A stretch of 64,000 nt of DNA from Pseudobacteriovorax antillogorgiicola (GTDB lineage: Bacteria > Bdellovibrionota_B > Oligoflexia > Oligoflexales > Oligoflexaceae). The position numbers and the translations under genes were made by a program. The notes under the pieces were generated by a model. The model was not told the origin of the DNA. It did no database searches and saw only the letters and a program-made list of their open reading frames with translations. Location of the stretch: the NCBI RefSeq assembly GCF_900177345.1, contig NZ_FWZT01000002.1, positions 248,001 to 312,000 on the forward strand. The letters run 5' to 3'. This document shows positions 8,224 to 17,896 of this stretch, in pieces; the stretch's first letter is position 1, and each line of letters begins with the position of its first letter.

Positions 8224-9597
8224 ATGAAGTCCATCGATCTTTCGAGCCTCGACGTCGGCTTAGACGACAACCGTAAAAAGGCCGAGACACCCATAGGGCC
8301 CACTGAGGTATCCCCAGCCCAACCATCGTCGCCCCCGCTCAGCGACCCAAATCAAACCCTTGATAGCCCTCAGCAATACGAACACATTCCATCCATTGGT
8401 GTTGGCCTTAGCATCTTTGACAAGACGAATCCTCTTGCGGATGTGGTGCAGGATACAAGCCAAAAAATTGGTTCAGGGGGTCAAAACGACTATTCAGGTA
8501 ACGAAGACACAAGCCAGTCCACTGGATTTTCTACCACGCATATGTCGGGTTTGGTTAAAGGTGGGGGAGGGCCATCGAAGGACAAGCTGAAGATGGTCGG
8601 TGCGGCTGTCATTATGATCGTCAGTTTTTCGGCCATGATTCACTCGTTGGGCTCCTCAGACGATTTTTTCACTAATATTCTAGAGTTCGTCGGGATGGAG
8701 TCGAATGAAAGTGATGACTTTGCGTCTCTCGAAGCGCCCGATCCCATTGCCCAGCAGACGCCACCGAAGCCTAAGCTTGTTCGACAACCCAAGCCTAAGC
8801 CGCGTAAGCAGGTTGCACAAGTCAATGTCAAGAACCCCTATTGGCCCTTGCCCAATGAAGCCAGTATCCCTCGGGTCCAAGGCCAGTCGATTAATAGTAG
8901 TCTTGAACAGCGATGGCGCTTTGGGCTAAATCATCGCTATCCTGCCCGGCGCTATGGGACGGTTCAAGAGATTCGTCGGGAGAGGCGTCGGGGCTCTGAA
9001 TACCTGCTGTTCGATGCTTTAGAACAACCTAAGTTTTGGACCCGTATGGAAGCTCTGAGAGCCTTGGTTGAGCTTGGGCTTGAAGTAGACGTGGACACCG
9101 TGGAACAAGCCCTAGGCGCCGCAAGGCCTGGCTTGATCACCAACTACTTTCGGCGCTTGAGTACCGATCCCGAAGTTGCTGAATTCTACATAATGCGACA
9201 GGCTATTCGGATTGTTGATGCACCGACTCGCCTTGTCATCTTGGAAAGCCTTGCTCGCTACCGAGGCGATCCCAACGATCTTTATCTCGCGGCAGCGCGA
9301 GTGGATCCTGCCCCTCAAGTCATTTCATGGGCCCAAAGCAGGCTGATGACGCAACCGGTGCCAAGCTATCGCATCGCAGAATATCAGAAAATTATTGATG
9401 ACTATAAACGAGGCCAGCTTATGCCCGAAGGGGTAGAACCCGAAATTCAAGAACTTGTGGTGGAAGAGCTTTCCGATGAAGATATCGTCGAGGAGGTCAC
9501 TTTCTTTCAGGATATGATCGATGAGCAGGAAGAAGAAATTCTCGAACCGGAAGATCTGAAGACCGACGGCTTCGAGGATATTCTCGGCGATGAGTGA
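8224..9597 (+). CDS. Membrane-anchored protein with proline-rich linker and HEAT-like domain
   Basis: 457 residues, not assignable to a named family. The N-terminal ~120 residues are polar and Pro/Ser/Gln-rich (cytoplasmic, disordered); one membrane helix follows at ~124-143 (MVGAAVIMIVSFSAMIHSLG); then a Pro/Lys linker (KPKLVRQPKPKPRKQ) like those that span a periplasm; then a helical-repeat region (~260-390: RMEALRALVELGLEVDV, PTRLVILESLARY) resembling HEAT repeats; and a very acidic tail. CTGGAGA lies just before the ATG. Probably a scaffold linking cytoplasm and periplasm, as in gliding or envelope complexes; that is a guess. Confidence 0.75.
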   Translation: MKSIDLSSLDVGLDDNRKKAETPIGPTEVSPAQPSSPPLSDPNQTLDSPQQYEHIPSIGVGLSIFDKTNPLADVVQDTSQKIGSGGQNDYSGNEDTSQSTGFSTTHMSGLVKGGGGPSKDKLKMVGAAVIMIVSFSAMIHSLGSSDDFFTNILEFVGMESNESDDFASLEAPDPIAQQTPPKPKLVRQPKPKPRKQVAQVNVKNPYWPLPNEASIPRVQGQSINSSLEQRWRFGLNHRYPARRYGTVQEIRRERRRGSEYLLFDALEQPKFWTRMEALRALVELGLEVDVDTVEQALGAARPGLITNYFRRLSTDPEVAEFYIMRQAIRIVDAPTRLVILESLARYRGDPNDLYLAAARVDPAPQVISWAQSRLMTQPVPSYRIAEYQKIIDDYKRGQLMPEGVEPEIQELVVEELSDEDIVEEVTFFQDMIDEQEEEILEPEDLKTDGFEDILGDE

Positions 9598-9829
9598 CCT
9601 TACAAGATTCCTTACCTAAACGGCATGAGTGGTACCTTTCTAAAACCAGCCTGACGACTTTAAAAATCACCTCAAGTAAGAACTTCATTACAGCAAGCAC
9701 TCCTATATAAAAAGGTTCCTCTGTTCTCAAGTGACTGTTTCTACTCAGTAATCAACACGGTTGCGGATTTTTATCAAGACGTTAGCCGATCGGCTCGATG
9801 CTGTGCAAAGACACTGTTTGGAGGATACG

Positions 9830-10345
9830 ATGGAAGCATCAGTCGAATTGAAAACAAGCAAACAAAACCGGAAAATCCTGGTCCTCGACGACGACGAGTC
9901 CTTTTGTAAGCTGGTTCAAGCAATTGCCGGTAAGCAGGACGTCCAGTTAGAGTATATTACTCACGCCGATGAGATTGAGAATGTACCAGATCTTGAGTAT
10001 TTCGATGCCATTTGGATCGATTACGATCTACTTGAAACCACAGGGCTTGCGGTCGCAGAAGAGTTAAACGAAAATCACCCGACAGTTCCTGTTGTGATGA
10101 TCAGTAGCAGCAACCGAGTGTTCACTGACGACATGAAAGAGTTAAAAAATATCAAGGGAATCTTAAGCAAGTGGGAGCTGAGTGATGAAGAAATTAGGCA
10201 TGATATCTTAGAGAGCTCCCTCGGTCATTTTCATTCTTCAGAAGACGTACATAGCAAAGATTGGGTCAACAACGACGATGAACAGTTGGAACATCTGCGA
10301 GATCATTTTCAGCAGGAAGTGCCCCATGAAAAGTACCGCGCTTAG
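9830..10345 (+). CDS. Stand-alone receiver-domain protein
   Basis: 171 residues. Receiver motifs: acidic cluster D20-D22 (LVLDDDES), phospho-acceptor D64 (IWIDYDLLE), SSSN in the switch position and a Lys in ILSKWEL. The last ~45 residues are an acidic and His-rich tail with no known fold. The start is ATG 9830, behind GGAGGA; an upstream in-frame TTG (9761) has no ribosome site. The receiver is divergent ('DYDLLETTGLAVAEEL' in place of D-x-x-MPxxxG), so partner specificity may differ. No kinase is adjacent. Confidence 0.75.
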   Translation: MEASVELKTSKQNRKILVLDDDESFCKLVQAIAGKQDVQLEYITHADEIENVPDLEYFDAIWIDYDLLETTGLAVAEELNENHPTVPVVMISSSNRVFTDDMKELKNIKGILSKWELSDEEIRHDILESSLGHFHSSEDVHSKDWVNNDDEQLEHLRDHFQQEVPHEKYRA

Positions 10346-10400
10346 TACATCGCTATCTGCGATCTACTAAGCGGCTATTGAGCCAAATACCGTGCGCATA

Positions 10401-10565
10401 TCAGCGACCTCGGATGGCATGAACGACTGTTGTTAATGCGAATAGGGCAAGGCCTACGACAAATAAAATCTTAGCAAAACCAGCTGCGGTTCCGGCAATG
10501 CCGCCAAAGCCAAAGACACCGGCAACAATTGCGAGTAGTAAAAATCCTAAAGCCCAAGAAAACAT
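10401..10565 (-). CDS. DUF1328 (YtjA-like) small membrane protein
   Basis: 54 residues ([20 protein letters not shown], then [20 protein letters not shown]) with two membrane helices around a GFGGIAG turn. This is the DUF1328/YtjA pattern, a widespread inner-membrane peptide often induced by stress. A good ribosome site (AAAGGAGAT) precedes the ATG. Function unknown. It is convergent with the receiver gene and followed on the other side by an exported protein on the same strand. Confidence 0.9.
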   Translation of the reverse strand: MFSWALGFLLLAIVAGVFGFGGIAGTAAGFAKILFVVGLALFALTTVVHAIRGR

Positions 10566-10628
10566 GTTGATCTCCTTTTCAAGGTGTTAAATGAGATATG
10601 ATTATCGAATCCACTTGCCTCTAGATAA

Positions 10629-10651
10629 GCTCCAACAGTTCATGTTGGAGC
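10629..10651 (-). terminator. Hairpin downstream of the exported protein at 10659
   Basis: Perfect 9-bp stem GCTCCAACA/TGTTGGAGC with a 5-base loop, 8 bases after the stop of the minus-strand gene. The T-run is weak (TTATCT), so it may be a terminator or an mRNA-stabilising hairpin. Confidence 0.5.
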
Positions 10652-10658
10652 TCTATTA

Positions 10659-11303
10659 TTAGTGACTAATCTTAGCATCGCTAGTCTCAAGAACTACAAC
10701 CGCATGACCTTTGTTACCCTTTTCAGAAAAAATCTTTCCCAAGCTAGCAAGACGATAGGTTTCATCATCTTTAAAAAGTTGATCCATTTGTGAGCGATCA
10801 CTCATAGCTGCCTTCACAACAGCATCATCGGTTTCTAGTGTTCTATTAAACCAGTTGGGGCGCTCAGCCATATTATAAACTGAAATATCGAACTCGCCTC
10901 CGATGGCGGTAATTTCGTTCTCAACGGCATCGGCTCGATTGTCAGCCAGGTCTTCGAGACGATCGAGTCTATCATCTGAGAAACTTGAAGATTCGTTGAA
11001 AAGAGGAACATTACTATCAGCCCAGGTCGCAATGTGAATACGCTTAATCACTTTCTCACCACGTGTCGCCTCAAGCTGGGCCCGTAACTTCTCCACTGCA
11101 TCTTCACCAAGCCTGTATTGAGAATCTGTAAAGCTTAGCACCACAGTCTGCTTATCGAAAACATCGTAGATCGCCGTTCGAGTCATATGTTCGGCTTTCT
11201 CTACTGTGGATGATGGGTTGCTATAATCTGCTGCTAATGATGGTGTTGACATAACAAGAGCAGTCGCAAGTGAGGCACCTAAAGTTGTTCTTAAATTCTT
11301 CAT
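10659..11303 (-). CDS. Exported protein with OmpA-like C-terminal features
   Basis: 214 residues with a clear signal peptide (MKNLRTTLGASLATALVMST, cut after SLA-A). The mature part (VVLSFTDSQYRLGEDAVEKL, ...RIHIATWADSN..., ...DLADNRADAVENEITAIGG) follows the OmpA/MotB peptidoglycan-binding order: strand, helix, 'I-x-I-x-x-x-x-D', then an Arg-Ala helix; the match is partial. The ATG at 11303 is chosen for its AAAGGA ribosome site and signal peptide. It lies 55 bases downstream of the SGNH lipoprotein gene on the same strand. Periplasmic role likely. Confidence 0.6.
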   Translation of the reverse strand: MKNLRTTLGASLATALVMSTPSLAADYSNPSSTVEKAEHMTRTAIYDVFDKQTVVLSFTDSQYRLGEDAVEKLRAQLEATRGEKVIKRIHIATWADSNVPLFNESSSFSDDRLDRLEDLADNRADAVENEITAIGGEFDISVYNMAERPNWFNRTLETDDAVVKAAMSDRSQMDQLFKDDETYRLASLGKIFSEKGNKGHAVVVLETSDAKISH

Positions 11304-11357
11304 GTGAATAATCCTTTCAAAGTTATAAAACATCAAAATATCTTCAAATCAGATAGA

Positions 11358-12275
11358 TTATTGATTTCTAAAAAACGAGCCGAGAGTTTCCTGGCCATTT
11401 TTGTTGGGATGAAAGCAGTCGAAGGCTAGCTCAGTCTCTGCAATGCCCCAAGTTCGTATTCCTTCGGCGAGAGTCACGCTATCTCCTAGAATTTCCGGAA
11501 CCAATTCTGCAATAGTTTGATTGAATCCCTCGACTCGGCTTTGAGCATCGTCACGGAATAGCGGTTCACAGGTATTTTTACGGAAATCTTCACAGCTAGC
11601 TAAGTCTGTGTCCACGCCGCCGATTTCGGGGCCGTATTCGTAAGTATAGGAAAGAATTTTATAGACTGGTGGTACATAGCCTACAAGGTATTGGCTATCA
11701 GAACTGTGATTGCTTTTTACAAGCTTTAGCTTCTCAGAGTACTGGGTGCGGAACTCATCCTGGGTGAGGTCAGCACAGAAATCATTGCCTCCCAACATAA
11801 AGAAAACATAGTTAGATTTCTTATCACCCAATTCCTGACTAACCTTTTCAACCATCTGATCAACGTCCTTGAGCCGCCCTCCAAATTTAGCGGCGGAGAC
11901 AACACCCACGTCGCTGGAACTTAAACCCTCTCGTTCCGCGACCAATGCAGGGATTCCGTAGCTTTCCGTGCTTGTGGATGCTGCCACATCAGAGCGAGCG
12001 AATGATTTTTGGAGGTCTAATTGGGTGAAGCCTTCTGATGAGATCACGTCAGTAAAGTTTTCAAACAGCTCTAGGCCAGGTTGTTCGCCTAGTTCGGTAG
12101 ATGCTAAAACACCAGTAGAAATACTATCGCCATATACAGTAAGAACAACTTCCTTGTTCTGATCAAAGCTTTGTTGTTCCTGAGGTGGATTCGAATCGTC
12201 ATCGTTCGAATCTCCACACGCTCCCATCAGAGCTGTGAGTCCAAGTACTACACTTCCCTTTACGATATGATTCAT
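11358..12275 (-). CDS. SGNH/GDSL-family hydrolase lipoprotein
   Basis: 305 residues. Lipobox LMGAC gives a lipidated Cys20, followed by an acidic linker. Block I has the nucleophile Ser in VYGDSIS (49-51), block II a Gly (AKFGG), block III GGND, and block V the Asp-His pair in FDCFHPN near the C-terminus. This is a complete SGNH esterase/lipase active site. The substrate cannot be inferred: outer-membrane SGNH enzymes act on lipids, acetylated sugars or peptidoglycan. The ATG at 12275 has AAAGGA 7 bases upstream; a longer frame exists but lacks a ribosome site. Probably attached to the inner leaflet of the outer membrane. Confidence 0.88.
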   Translation of the reverse strand: MNHIVKGSVVLGLTALMGACGDSNDDDSNPPQEQQSFDQNKEVVLTVYGDSISTGVLASTELGEQPGLELFENFTDVISSEGFTQLDLQKSFARSDVAASTSTESYGIPALVAEREGLSSSDVGVVSAAKFGGRLKDVDQMVEKVSQELGDKKSNYVFFMLGGNDFCADLTQDEFRTQYSEKLKLVKSNHSSDSQYLVGYVPPVYKILSYTYEYGPEIGGVDTDLASCEDFRKNTCEPLFRDDAQSRVEGFNQTIAELVPEILGDSVTLAEGIRTWGIAETELAFDCFHPNKNGQETLGSFFRNQ

Positions 12276-12510
12276 GACGTTTTCCTTTCTTCGACCGATG
12301 TGAGTTTCACACGATATGTTTCCGCGACATCTGAGACAAAGCAATGCTCGTGCCAAGAAAAAAACCTTGGTTTCTAGCGGAGTCGGTTGAAGATTGAAGG
12401 TTGCCGCCTACATGTGGTGTAGGGCTAAGGGACTCAGTGGTGCACATATGGCCTAATAAAGTTCATTCGGCGTGTCATGAGGTGTTAATGAGATAATACG
12501 ACGCCGTTTG

Positions 12511-14511
12511 CTAGGGGAAGGTTTTGTAAAAAGCGATCTCAGCCTGAGAATCATCACGGACTTTGTAACGAGTCAATGAGAAGCGTTCGAGGCTTTCTTG
12601 CTCGTCTTGAGGGAGAAGCTCAACAAGCTGTTGTTGTGCAATCAAGATATTTGTTTTCGGTACCCCTTGTTCAAATAGTACCTTTTGAAACTTTCATAGC
12701 GAGTGGCTTTGACGATAGCATCGCCGTACAGCTCGTAGTTGTGTAGACCAGTTCTTTGAAAGTAGCCATTGACTTGGCCATAGGCAGCTCCTACGGCACA
12801 GTAAACCGGGCGATTCTTAAAATGAACTTCAGCAGCTTCTTTAAATACCTGAATAAATTGTTTGCAAAGATCCATTGTAACCTTACCAACGTCACCATCG
12901 CAGGTAAAAGGAAAGCCCACTGAACAAAGGAAGCCATCACCCATCTCTTGCGTGAGCATTGAGACTATGAGGATCGTAGTTTCTCATCATAACTCGGTGA
13001 CAACGCTTCAGCACAGATTCAAAAAACGGGTAATTCTCAGAGTGACCCAGAGTGCTCGATGATTGAATATCGAAAGAGATACAAGCTGCAAGATGTTTGC
13101 CTGTCGGCATCGTTTCTTCGAGTCGTGATTTGTTTTCCGTAATCATGGTGACTTGATGGGGGTAGATCAGCTTTTTTAGTTCGCCAATAAGGGCGAGGTT
13201 CTTATTGTTTCCTTCTGTTAGCTCGCTGTTTAGTGCATACACCCGATTGTATGATTCTGAAAGCCGGCTTCCTACGAGGTGGCTTTGCAGAAGAAAAAAT
13301 AGTGTCATGCTATAGCCTGTAAGATATGACCAGTTCAGGACCCCTTGGCTAATCAAAATATCGGTGCCGATGGTGAACAGGGGTAGGGCCGAAGATATTA
13401 GGATAAACCGAGCTCCTGGTATTTTTAGGAGAGACGCTCTGACAAGTGGGATCAAAACGCCAAAAATGATGCCAACAACCAAGATGAGCTGGTAGTAAGT
13501 CAAGTACTGAAAGGGGCGATCGAAGTAGATGAGAATGGTTGTGCACGCAAGTAAAAATAGCCCTACGATTCCATTTCGGAGGTTTTTCGGTAAGGTTTTC
13601 GGAAAAAGGTTGGCCACATAAAGAACAAAAAACAGTGGAGCTATAAAAATGGATAGGTACTCCAAGACACCTGCAACTTGCTCCCAGGACTCTTTGTACA
13701 GATAGGTTTGTCTGAGCCAATAACTAGAACCAACAACTCTTAAGCTTGATGCAAAACATGTTAAGCCTAGGGTAAGAGCGGTGATGTCGCGGCGGAAGTT
13801 AACATAAATCATAAAATTATAGAGACCGAGGATCAGCAGTGATCCGAGGCAGATGATATCCGAAAACACAGGGCTTGTGAGTTCTCGTTCTAGCAGTTCA
13901 CCGGGAAGGACTTTGAACTCTGGGGAGCCACCGTAAAGAGGGCGATAGTTGCTCTGAAAGATTTCGAACACCCAAACTTGATCGGGACCTTCAGAGACAA
14001 AGGGCACCATCTTGATGCCATAGCCATAGCCCTCCGATTGAAAGTCTCTCGCTGGAAAACCGACTCGTGCCTGTAGGGAGCGCCTTTTCCCCCCTAAAGG
14101 GTAAATTCTAATCAATGATGGCAGGTGAAATCTTGCAAAAAGTGCATAACCGTGTTTTCTAGATGGAAGCCCTTTGAGGAAGTAACGAAGGGAAATGTGT
14201 GTTCCTTTTGGATACTTTTGGACAATGCCCAAGGCTTGCCAGTCGAGCTCTGTTCTAGTGAGAAATGTTGGGACTGCCTCACCTTGCTCAATAAGGTTGT
14301 AATTTTCAAAAACCTGCCAGGCTCCATCGAGGATAACCTCATTTTTATCGTTAAAATGGGCATGATTGATCGGAAGGTCGCTAATTGCAGAGGTTGCAGA
14401 TCGAGGGAGGCAGAGTATAAAGACCACCAAGATCTGACCAAGAATGTGAGATGTGATTCCTGCCAAGTCGTGCTCGAAAGAGTTTGCGGGTCCTCTTTTA
14501 AAATACACCAC
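12511..14511 (-). pseudogene. 7TM-sensor class III adenylate/guanylate cyclase with two compensating frameshifts
   Basis: The first 524 residues comprise a signal segment, a 7TMR-DISM-type extracellular beta domain (IPNHAHFNDKNEV-like, ...WQVFENYN...), seven membrane helices (~230-440) and the start of a class III cyclase (CISFDIQSSS with metal Asp). The frame then breaks near 12940-12965: the next catalytic stretch (QEMGDGFLCSVGFPF) and 90 more residues lie in another frame (12642-12959). At CCTTTT 12681-12686 the coding signal returns to the original frame (VLFEQGVPKTNILIAQQQLV...) and ends at TAG 12511. One inserted and one missing base would restore a single product of about 660 residues. 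As read, the gene cannot make an active cyclase. Sequencing error, recent inactivation and recoding are all possible. Confidence 0.75.
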
Positions 14512-14536
14512 TGAAGTAGGCAGAAGTCTCTAGCCA

Positions 14537-15334
14537 CTAGTTTTGTCTGAAAGAAATACGATAGCCAGCGAATTTTCTAATATTGATAACTCCCGTATCG
14601 AATATGAGGTACTGGCCCTTGATCCCTTTCAGAGTACCTTCAACCAATGGGTTTTTGTCGAAGTTGAAGGAAGTCACCTTTTTGGGATGCTCAACAATAG
14701 GATAGCGGATGTTGACGGCAGGAGCCTTGCTCCATTGATAGGTAACATCGTCCGGCATGTACTGGCGCATTTTTTCTCGCTCTTGGCATAGATCGACCTC
14801 ATCAACATCACCTTTGAGCATTTTTCGCCAATTCGTTTTGTCAGAAACGATTTGCTTAAGTGCCACCTCCACTCTGCCAGCGTCAATACGGCGATTAACT
14901 GTCGCTAGGGGAATGGCTGCGACCGCGCCTTGGTCCATCCAGCGGCCGAGGGGGTTTTCACCACGGGTGATGCCTACTTTAAGCCCTGATGAGTTGGCCA
15001 GATAGACGGTGTGAGCTTGCATGCAGTTCTCTATGCCCCATTCTGGTTCACGGCAGGTGCCCTGCTGGAAATGGCAGGTTTCTGGTCGGACGAGACACAT
15101 GTCACAACGTGCAAGTGAACGAAAGCATGGAAAGCAAAAGCCTTGGCCGAAGCTTTTCTTGGTCGTGCGATCACAGTGAATACAATTGATCTGACCAGTA
15201 AACTCAAGGCTTAGAGATTGATCAAGAAACTCGTTAAGGTTAATGAATGAGGACTCGTTCGCCATGAAGTAAAGGATTTCTTGGCCGTCCCGGAACTCTG
15301 TTTTTAGTTTTTGTAGATTCAATTCACTCTTCAT
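14537..15334 (-). CDS. DUF2797 zinc-binding protein
   Basis: 265 residues. A set of paired cysteines (CIHCDRTTKK, CFPCFRSL, CDMCLVRPETCHF) forms two zinc-ribbon-like sites, followed by 'AHTVYLANSSGLKVGITR' and 'RWMDQGA', which resemble the GIY-like core seen in DUF2797 proteins. Function unknown; a nucleic-acid role is often assumed. Cytoplasmic. It is downstream of the outer-membrane-like gene at 15388 on the same strand, separated by a hairpin. Confidence 0.85.
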   Translation of the reverse strand: MKSELNLQKLKTEFRDGQEILYFMANESSFINLNEFLDQSLSLEFTGQINCIHCDRTTKKSFGQGFCFPCFRSLARCDMCLVRPETCHFQQGTCREPEWGIENCMQAHTVYLANSSGLKVGITRGENPLGRWMDQGAVAAIPLATVNRRIDAGRVEVALKQIVSDKTNWRKMLKGDVDEVDLCQEREKMRQYMPDDVTYQWSKAPAVNIRYPIVEHPKKVTSFNFDKNPLVEGTLKGIKGQYLIFDTGVINIRKFAGYRISFRQN

Positions 15335-15342
15335 GAATCGAA

Positions 15343-15366
15343 CCTACCGGAAAACCCTCCGGTAGG
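15343..15366 (-). terminator. Hairpin between the 15388 gene and the DUF2797 gene
   Basis: Perfect 9-bp stem CCTACCGGA/TCCGGTAGG with a 6-base loop, followed on the minus strand by TTCG. It could terminate or attenuate transcription into the DUF2797 gene, whose ATG lies 8 bases beyond. Confidence 0.55.
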
Positions 15367-15387
15367 AAACAGAAGAAATTAAGAATG

Positions 15388-16563
15388 CTAGTGGCTGATG
15401 GAAGGCTGTGGTTGTAGGGGGCTGACGTTCAATGGTTCTGGTTCCGGCTCGGCAATTGGGCCGTACTTCGTTTCGATGCGCTTTTCGACATCAGCCATTT
15501 TTTCTAGCTCCTCGTCTGCCTCTTGAATAAGCTCTTGCCGAGAAGGCTCCGGTGGTGATGGAACGCGACCCTCTTCAAGAATCTGGAGGTGCTCGGTTTC
15601 AGAACCGACACCCTTATTGCGGTCTACCATCTCTTGTCTGATTTGGTCTAGCTGGTAGATTTTTTCTCCAGGGGATAGTCCTGGTTCCTGTGGCTTTGGC
15701 TCGTCTTGCAGCGGAAGCGGATCTGGAAGATCATCTTGAACCTTGATCGAGAATTGCATCCCGAAAGTCTGTGCAGCAATACCGATTGTCTTATCCTTGA
15801 TGGCCCGCTTTGCAAATAGAGCGATCTGGCTGTCGCCAAGGTTAAAATCAAGACCAACAGTGTGTTGTTGGGCGACGAGTAGTTGATAACCGTGACGCAC
15901 AAGATTAAGGTCGAGAATTTCGGTGTTCTGTTCGGCGATCTCTGCATAAAGTCCCCAAACACCCCAGTCAGAGCGTAACATGGCGGAGCTTCCCCAATCA
16001 CCGGATACTCGATAATTATTGTGAACATCAAGGGGACGATAGCGGGCGTAAGTATTGGCGATTAATTGCAGCCATTCGGGGCCGGCTTGAATTGCAAAAA
16101 TAGCCCCTACTTGGCTCTTAGATTTGATTAGAAAATGATGCTTGGGGCCTAGTCCAGTTTGGATAAAAGGAACGACGGCAGCTTGAACTCCGTAGGCATC
16201 GAACAGACGGACTTTTAGGTCAAATGAGGCTTGCCCTTGGCTGATAGGAAGGCTGTATCCCAAATCTTGATTGGCCTCATCCTCTGTGACGAGGTTGAAA
16301 TTTACACCGGCACTAAGATAAGGCTTGATACCACGTTGCAAGCCAAGGTTAAAGCGAGATCCTTGGCCAAATGCTCCATGGTTTAGGAGTTCTATACTTT
16401 TATAAAATTCTAGCCCCGAAAGGATCGTCCATTGCCCTTTTGGTAAAGACTGGGCGGAAACCGTCCGTGATTTATGTTGTTCGGACAATTGGCCCGACAT
16501 CGTAAGGTCGGCAGCAGCCAAAGGTGTGGCTGACAACAGCAATAGGGCTAGTAAGGTCTTCAT
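15388..16563 (-). CDS. Exported beta-barrel-like protein with proline-rich tail
   Basis: 391 residues with signal peptide MKTLLALLLLSATPLAAA. Residues ~30-260 alternate polar and hydrophobic residues with many aromatic strand ends (GLEFYKSIELL, FNLGLQRGIKPYLSAGVNFNL), as in outer-membrane barrels. The last ~110 residues are Glu/Pro-rich (PLPLQDEPKPQEPGLSPGEK), probably a flexible periplasmic tail with a coiled part (EADEELEKMADVEKRI). Start ATG 16563 with GGAG 6 bases upstream. No family recognised. Confidence 0.65.
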   Translation of the reverse strand: MKTLLALLLLSATPLAAADLTMSGQLSEQHKSRTVSAQSLPKGQWTILSGLEFYKSIELLNHGAFGQGSRFNLGLQRGIKPYLSAGVNFNLVTEDEANQDLGYSLPISQGQASFDLKVRLFDAYGVQAAVVPFIQTGLGPKHHFLIKSKSQVGAIFAIQAGPEWLQLIANTYARYRPLDVHNNYRVSGDWGSSAMLRSDWGVWGLYAEIAEQNTEILDLNLVRHGYQLLVAQQHTVGLDFNLGDSQIALFAKRAIKDKTIGIAAQTFGMQFSIKVQDDLPDPLPLQDEPKPQEPGLSPGEKIYQLDQIRQEMVDRNKGVGSETEHLQILEEGRVPSPPEPSRQELIQEADEELEKMADVEKRIETKYGPIAEPEPEPLNVSPLQPQPSISH

Positions 16564-16763
16564 AATCCGCTCCAACAGCTAAACAACAACGGCAACAGAA
16601 TAGGCCCTCGTCATGAGGATGCTGCAATAGGTGCAAGATGGAGACCAGGAAACATTGCTAATAATAGAAGATATTACAGTGCTTTAGAGAATTGAAAAGG
16701 GCTTGCAAGGGGTGGGCTGTGACCAATATTTTGACAAAGGTTTTCTTCCTTGCCGTCATGGAT

Positions 16764-17519
16764 TTACGGGGATCGGTAGCGTGAGATCGACCGATTGCTC
16801 CTAATGGGCTGTCTAATCATGCGCAAATTAGCAATGAAGGCGAGAGTCTTCTGCTGGCTTTGATCGGAGTCCCCAGCGATCCCGATATCAGTGATTCGGG
16901 CTAAGCCATCATCGGGCCAAACTCGTTGATAGATTTGCCAGATATCGATCTGCTCATCAAACCATTGGCCGACTTGCACTCCACTCCGAACCACATAGTG
17001 AGCTGCGGTATCGATCATGAAAAGCTCAGCTATGGGAAGTCGATTGCCCCAGACTAGTTCTAGTTCCCGCTGATCCCCAGTAGCAGACTCCATGATTAAG
17101 ATGATTCTCGCGGGATGGTCATCTCCACCTTGGGTCGTCTCAGGCTGTTGGTTGCCATCGAAAGTGGTTTGAATCTTCCATGACCAGGCTATCAGTGGGT
17201 ATTTACCTATATCAATATCAACTTCCCGAAACAAACGAGCTATGGATGCCTCGGATTCAATCTGAGCCATGGCACGGCCGTCTTGCTGGATGAATGTGAT
17301 TTCCTGCTGAAGCCTTTGCTCACGATTAAACTTATACTGATACCATCCCGCTTCCATGGGGTTCATACGGATCGGCCGTGAAAAATCCATGAGAGTAAAT
17401 TGAGGCTCGTTCTGGGGCCTAAGAACGTTCTGTCGCTGATGTTGAAAATATGTTGCACAGGCGGTTTGCAAAAGAAGCAAAGCAATGGCGCACGTACCGA
17501 ACCAGCAAAAACGCTTCAT
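16764..17519 (-). CDS. DUF3047 lipoprotein
   Basis: 251 residues. Lipobox LQTAC gives lipidated Cys21. The mature domain shows the DUF3047 pattern: a W-x-W strand (LIAWSWKI), GGDDHPARI and later an Asp-rich turn (DIGIAGDSDQ). This jelly-roll-like domain has no established function. ATG 17519 is chosen for its GGGAG ribosome site and signal peptide. A second DUF3047-like gene lies upstream at 17897-18553, separated by a structured gap, so the two may be an old duplication. Confidence 0.75.
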   Translation of the reverse strand: MKRFCWFGTCAIALLLLQTACATYFQHQRQNVLRPQNEPQFTLMDFSRPIRMNPMEAGWYQYKFNREQRLQQEITFIQQDGRAMAQIESEASIARLFREVDIDIGKYPLIAWSWKIQTTFDGNQQPETTQGGDDHPARIILIMESATGDQRELELVWGNRLPIAELFMIDTAAHYVVRSGVQVGQWFDEQIDIWQIYQRVWPDDGLARITDIGIAGDSDQSQQKTLAFIANLRMIRQPIRSNRSISRYRSP

Positions 17520-17896
17520 GGCGACTCCCAAAACACTCATGATTCCTAAACCTATATTCTGACAGCTATGGGCCTCGCTGAAAAGCTCAACAGTCCATAA
17601 CAGTGGCAAATCTAAGAAAATTGTTTAGTTTTGAGACACAAATGAATACTTGGGCGTTCGGGGGCCTGATTTGGGCAGGAACTTATTAATTATTTTAGTT
17701 GTTTATCAAATCTTACCTCTGGTAAGAGCCTTGCAGGCTTCCCCCATAGGCTATCAATTATAGCTCGTGGGTTTCTTGTCTTGGTTAGGGTTACTTCCTG
17801 ATAGTACCTCCCACTTGGTGACGACGCCAAACTACAGTGAGTCACAACCCACCTGACCAAGACAAGGCACTCACACCGCTGACTAAACTCGTGTCT
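17520..17896. other. Structured intergenic region, possible regulatory RNA
   Basis: 377 bases without a convincing gene. CTTAC/GTAAG (17713-17727 area) and AGCC/GGCT hairpins are followed by a near-perfect 15-bp inverted repeat, CTTGTCTTGGTTAGG (17775-17789) with its partner at 17852-17866. A second pair, GTGGGTT (17767-17773) and AACCCAC (17846-17852), crosses it, so both cannot be simple nested helices. Could be a small RNA, a riboswitch-like leader of the DUF3047 gene at 16764, or a protein site. Confidence 0.4.

Noticed and set aside
12357-12510. tRNA gene in the gap after the SGNH lipoprotein
   Set aside because: No cloverleaf or T-loop GTTCRA pattern could be built; none seen in other gaps either.
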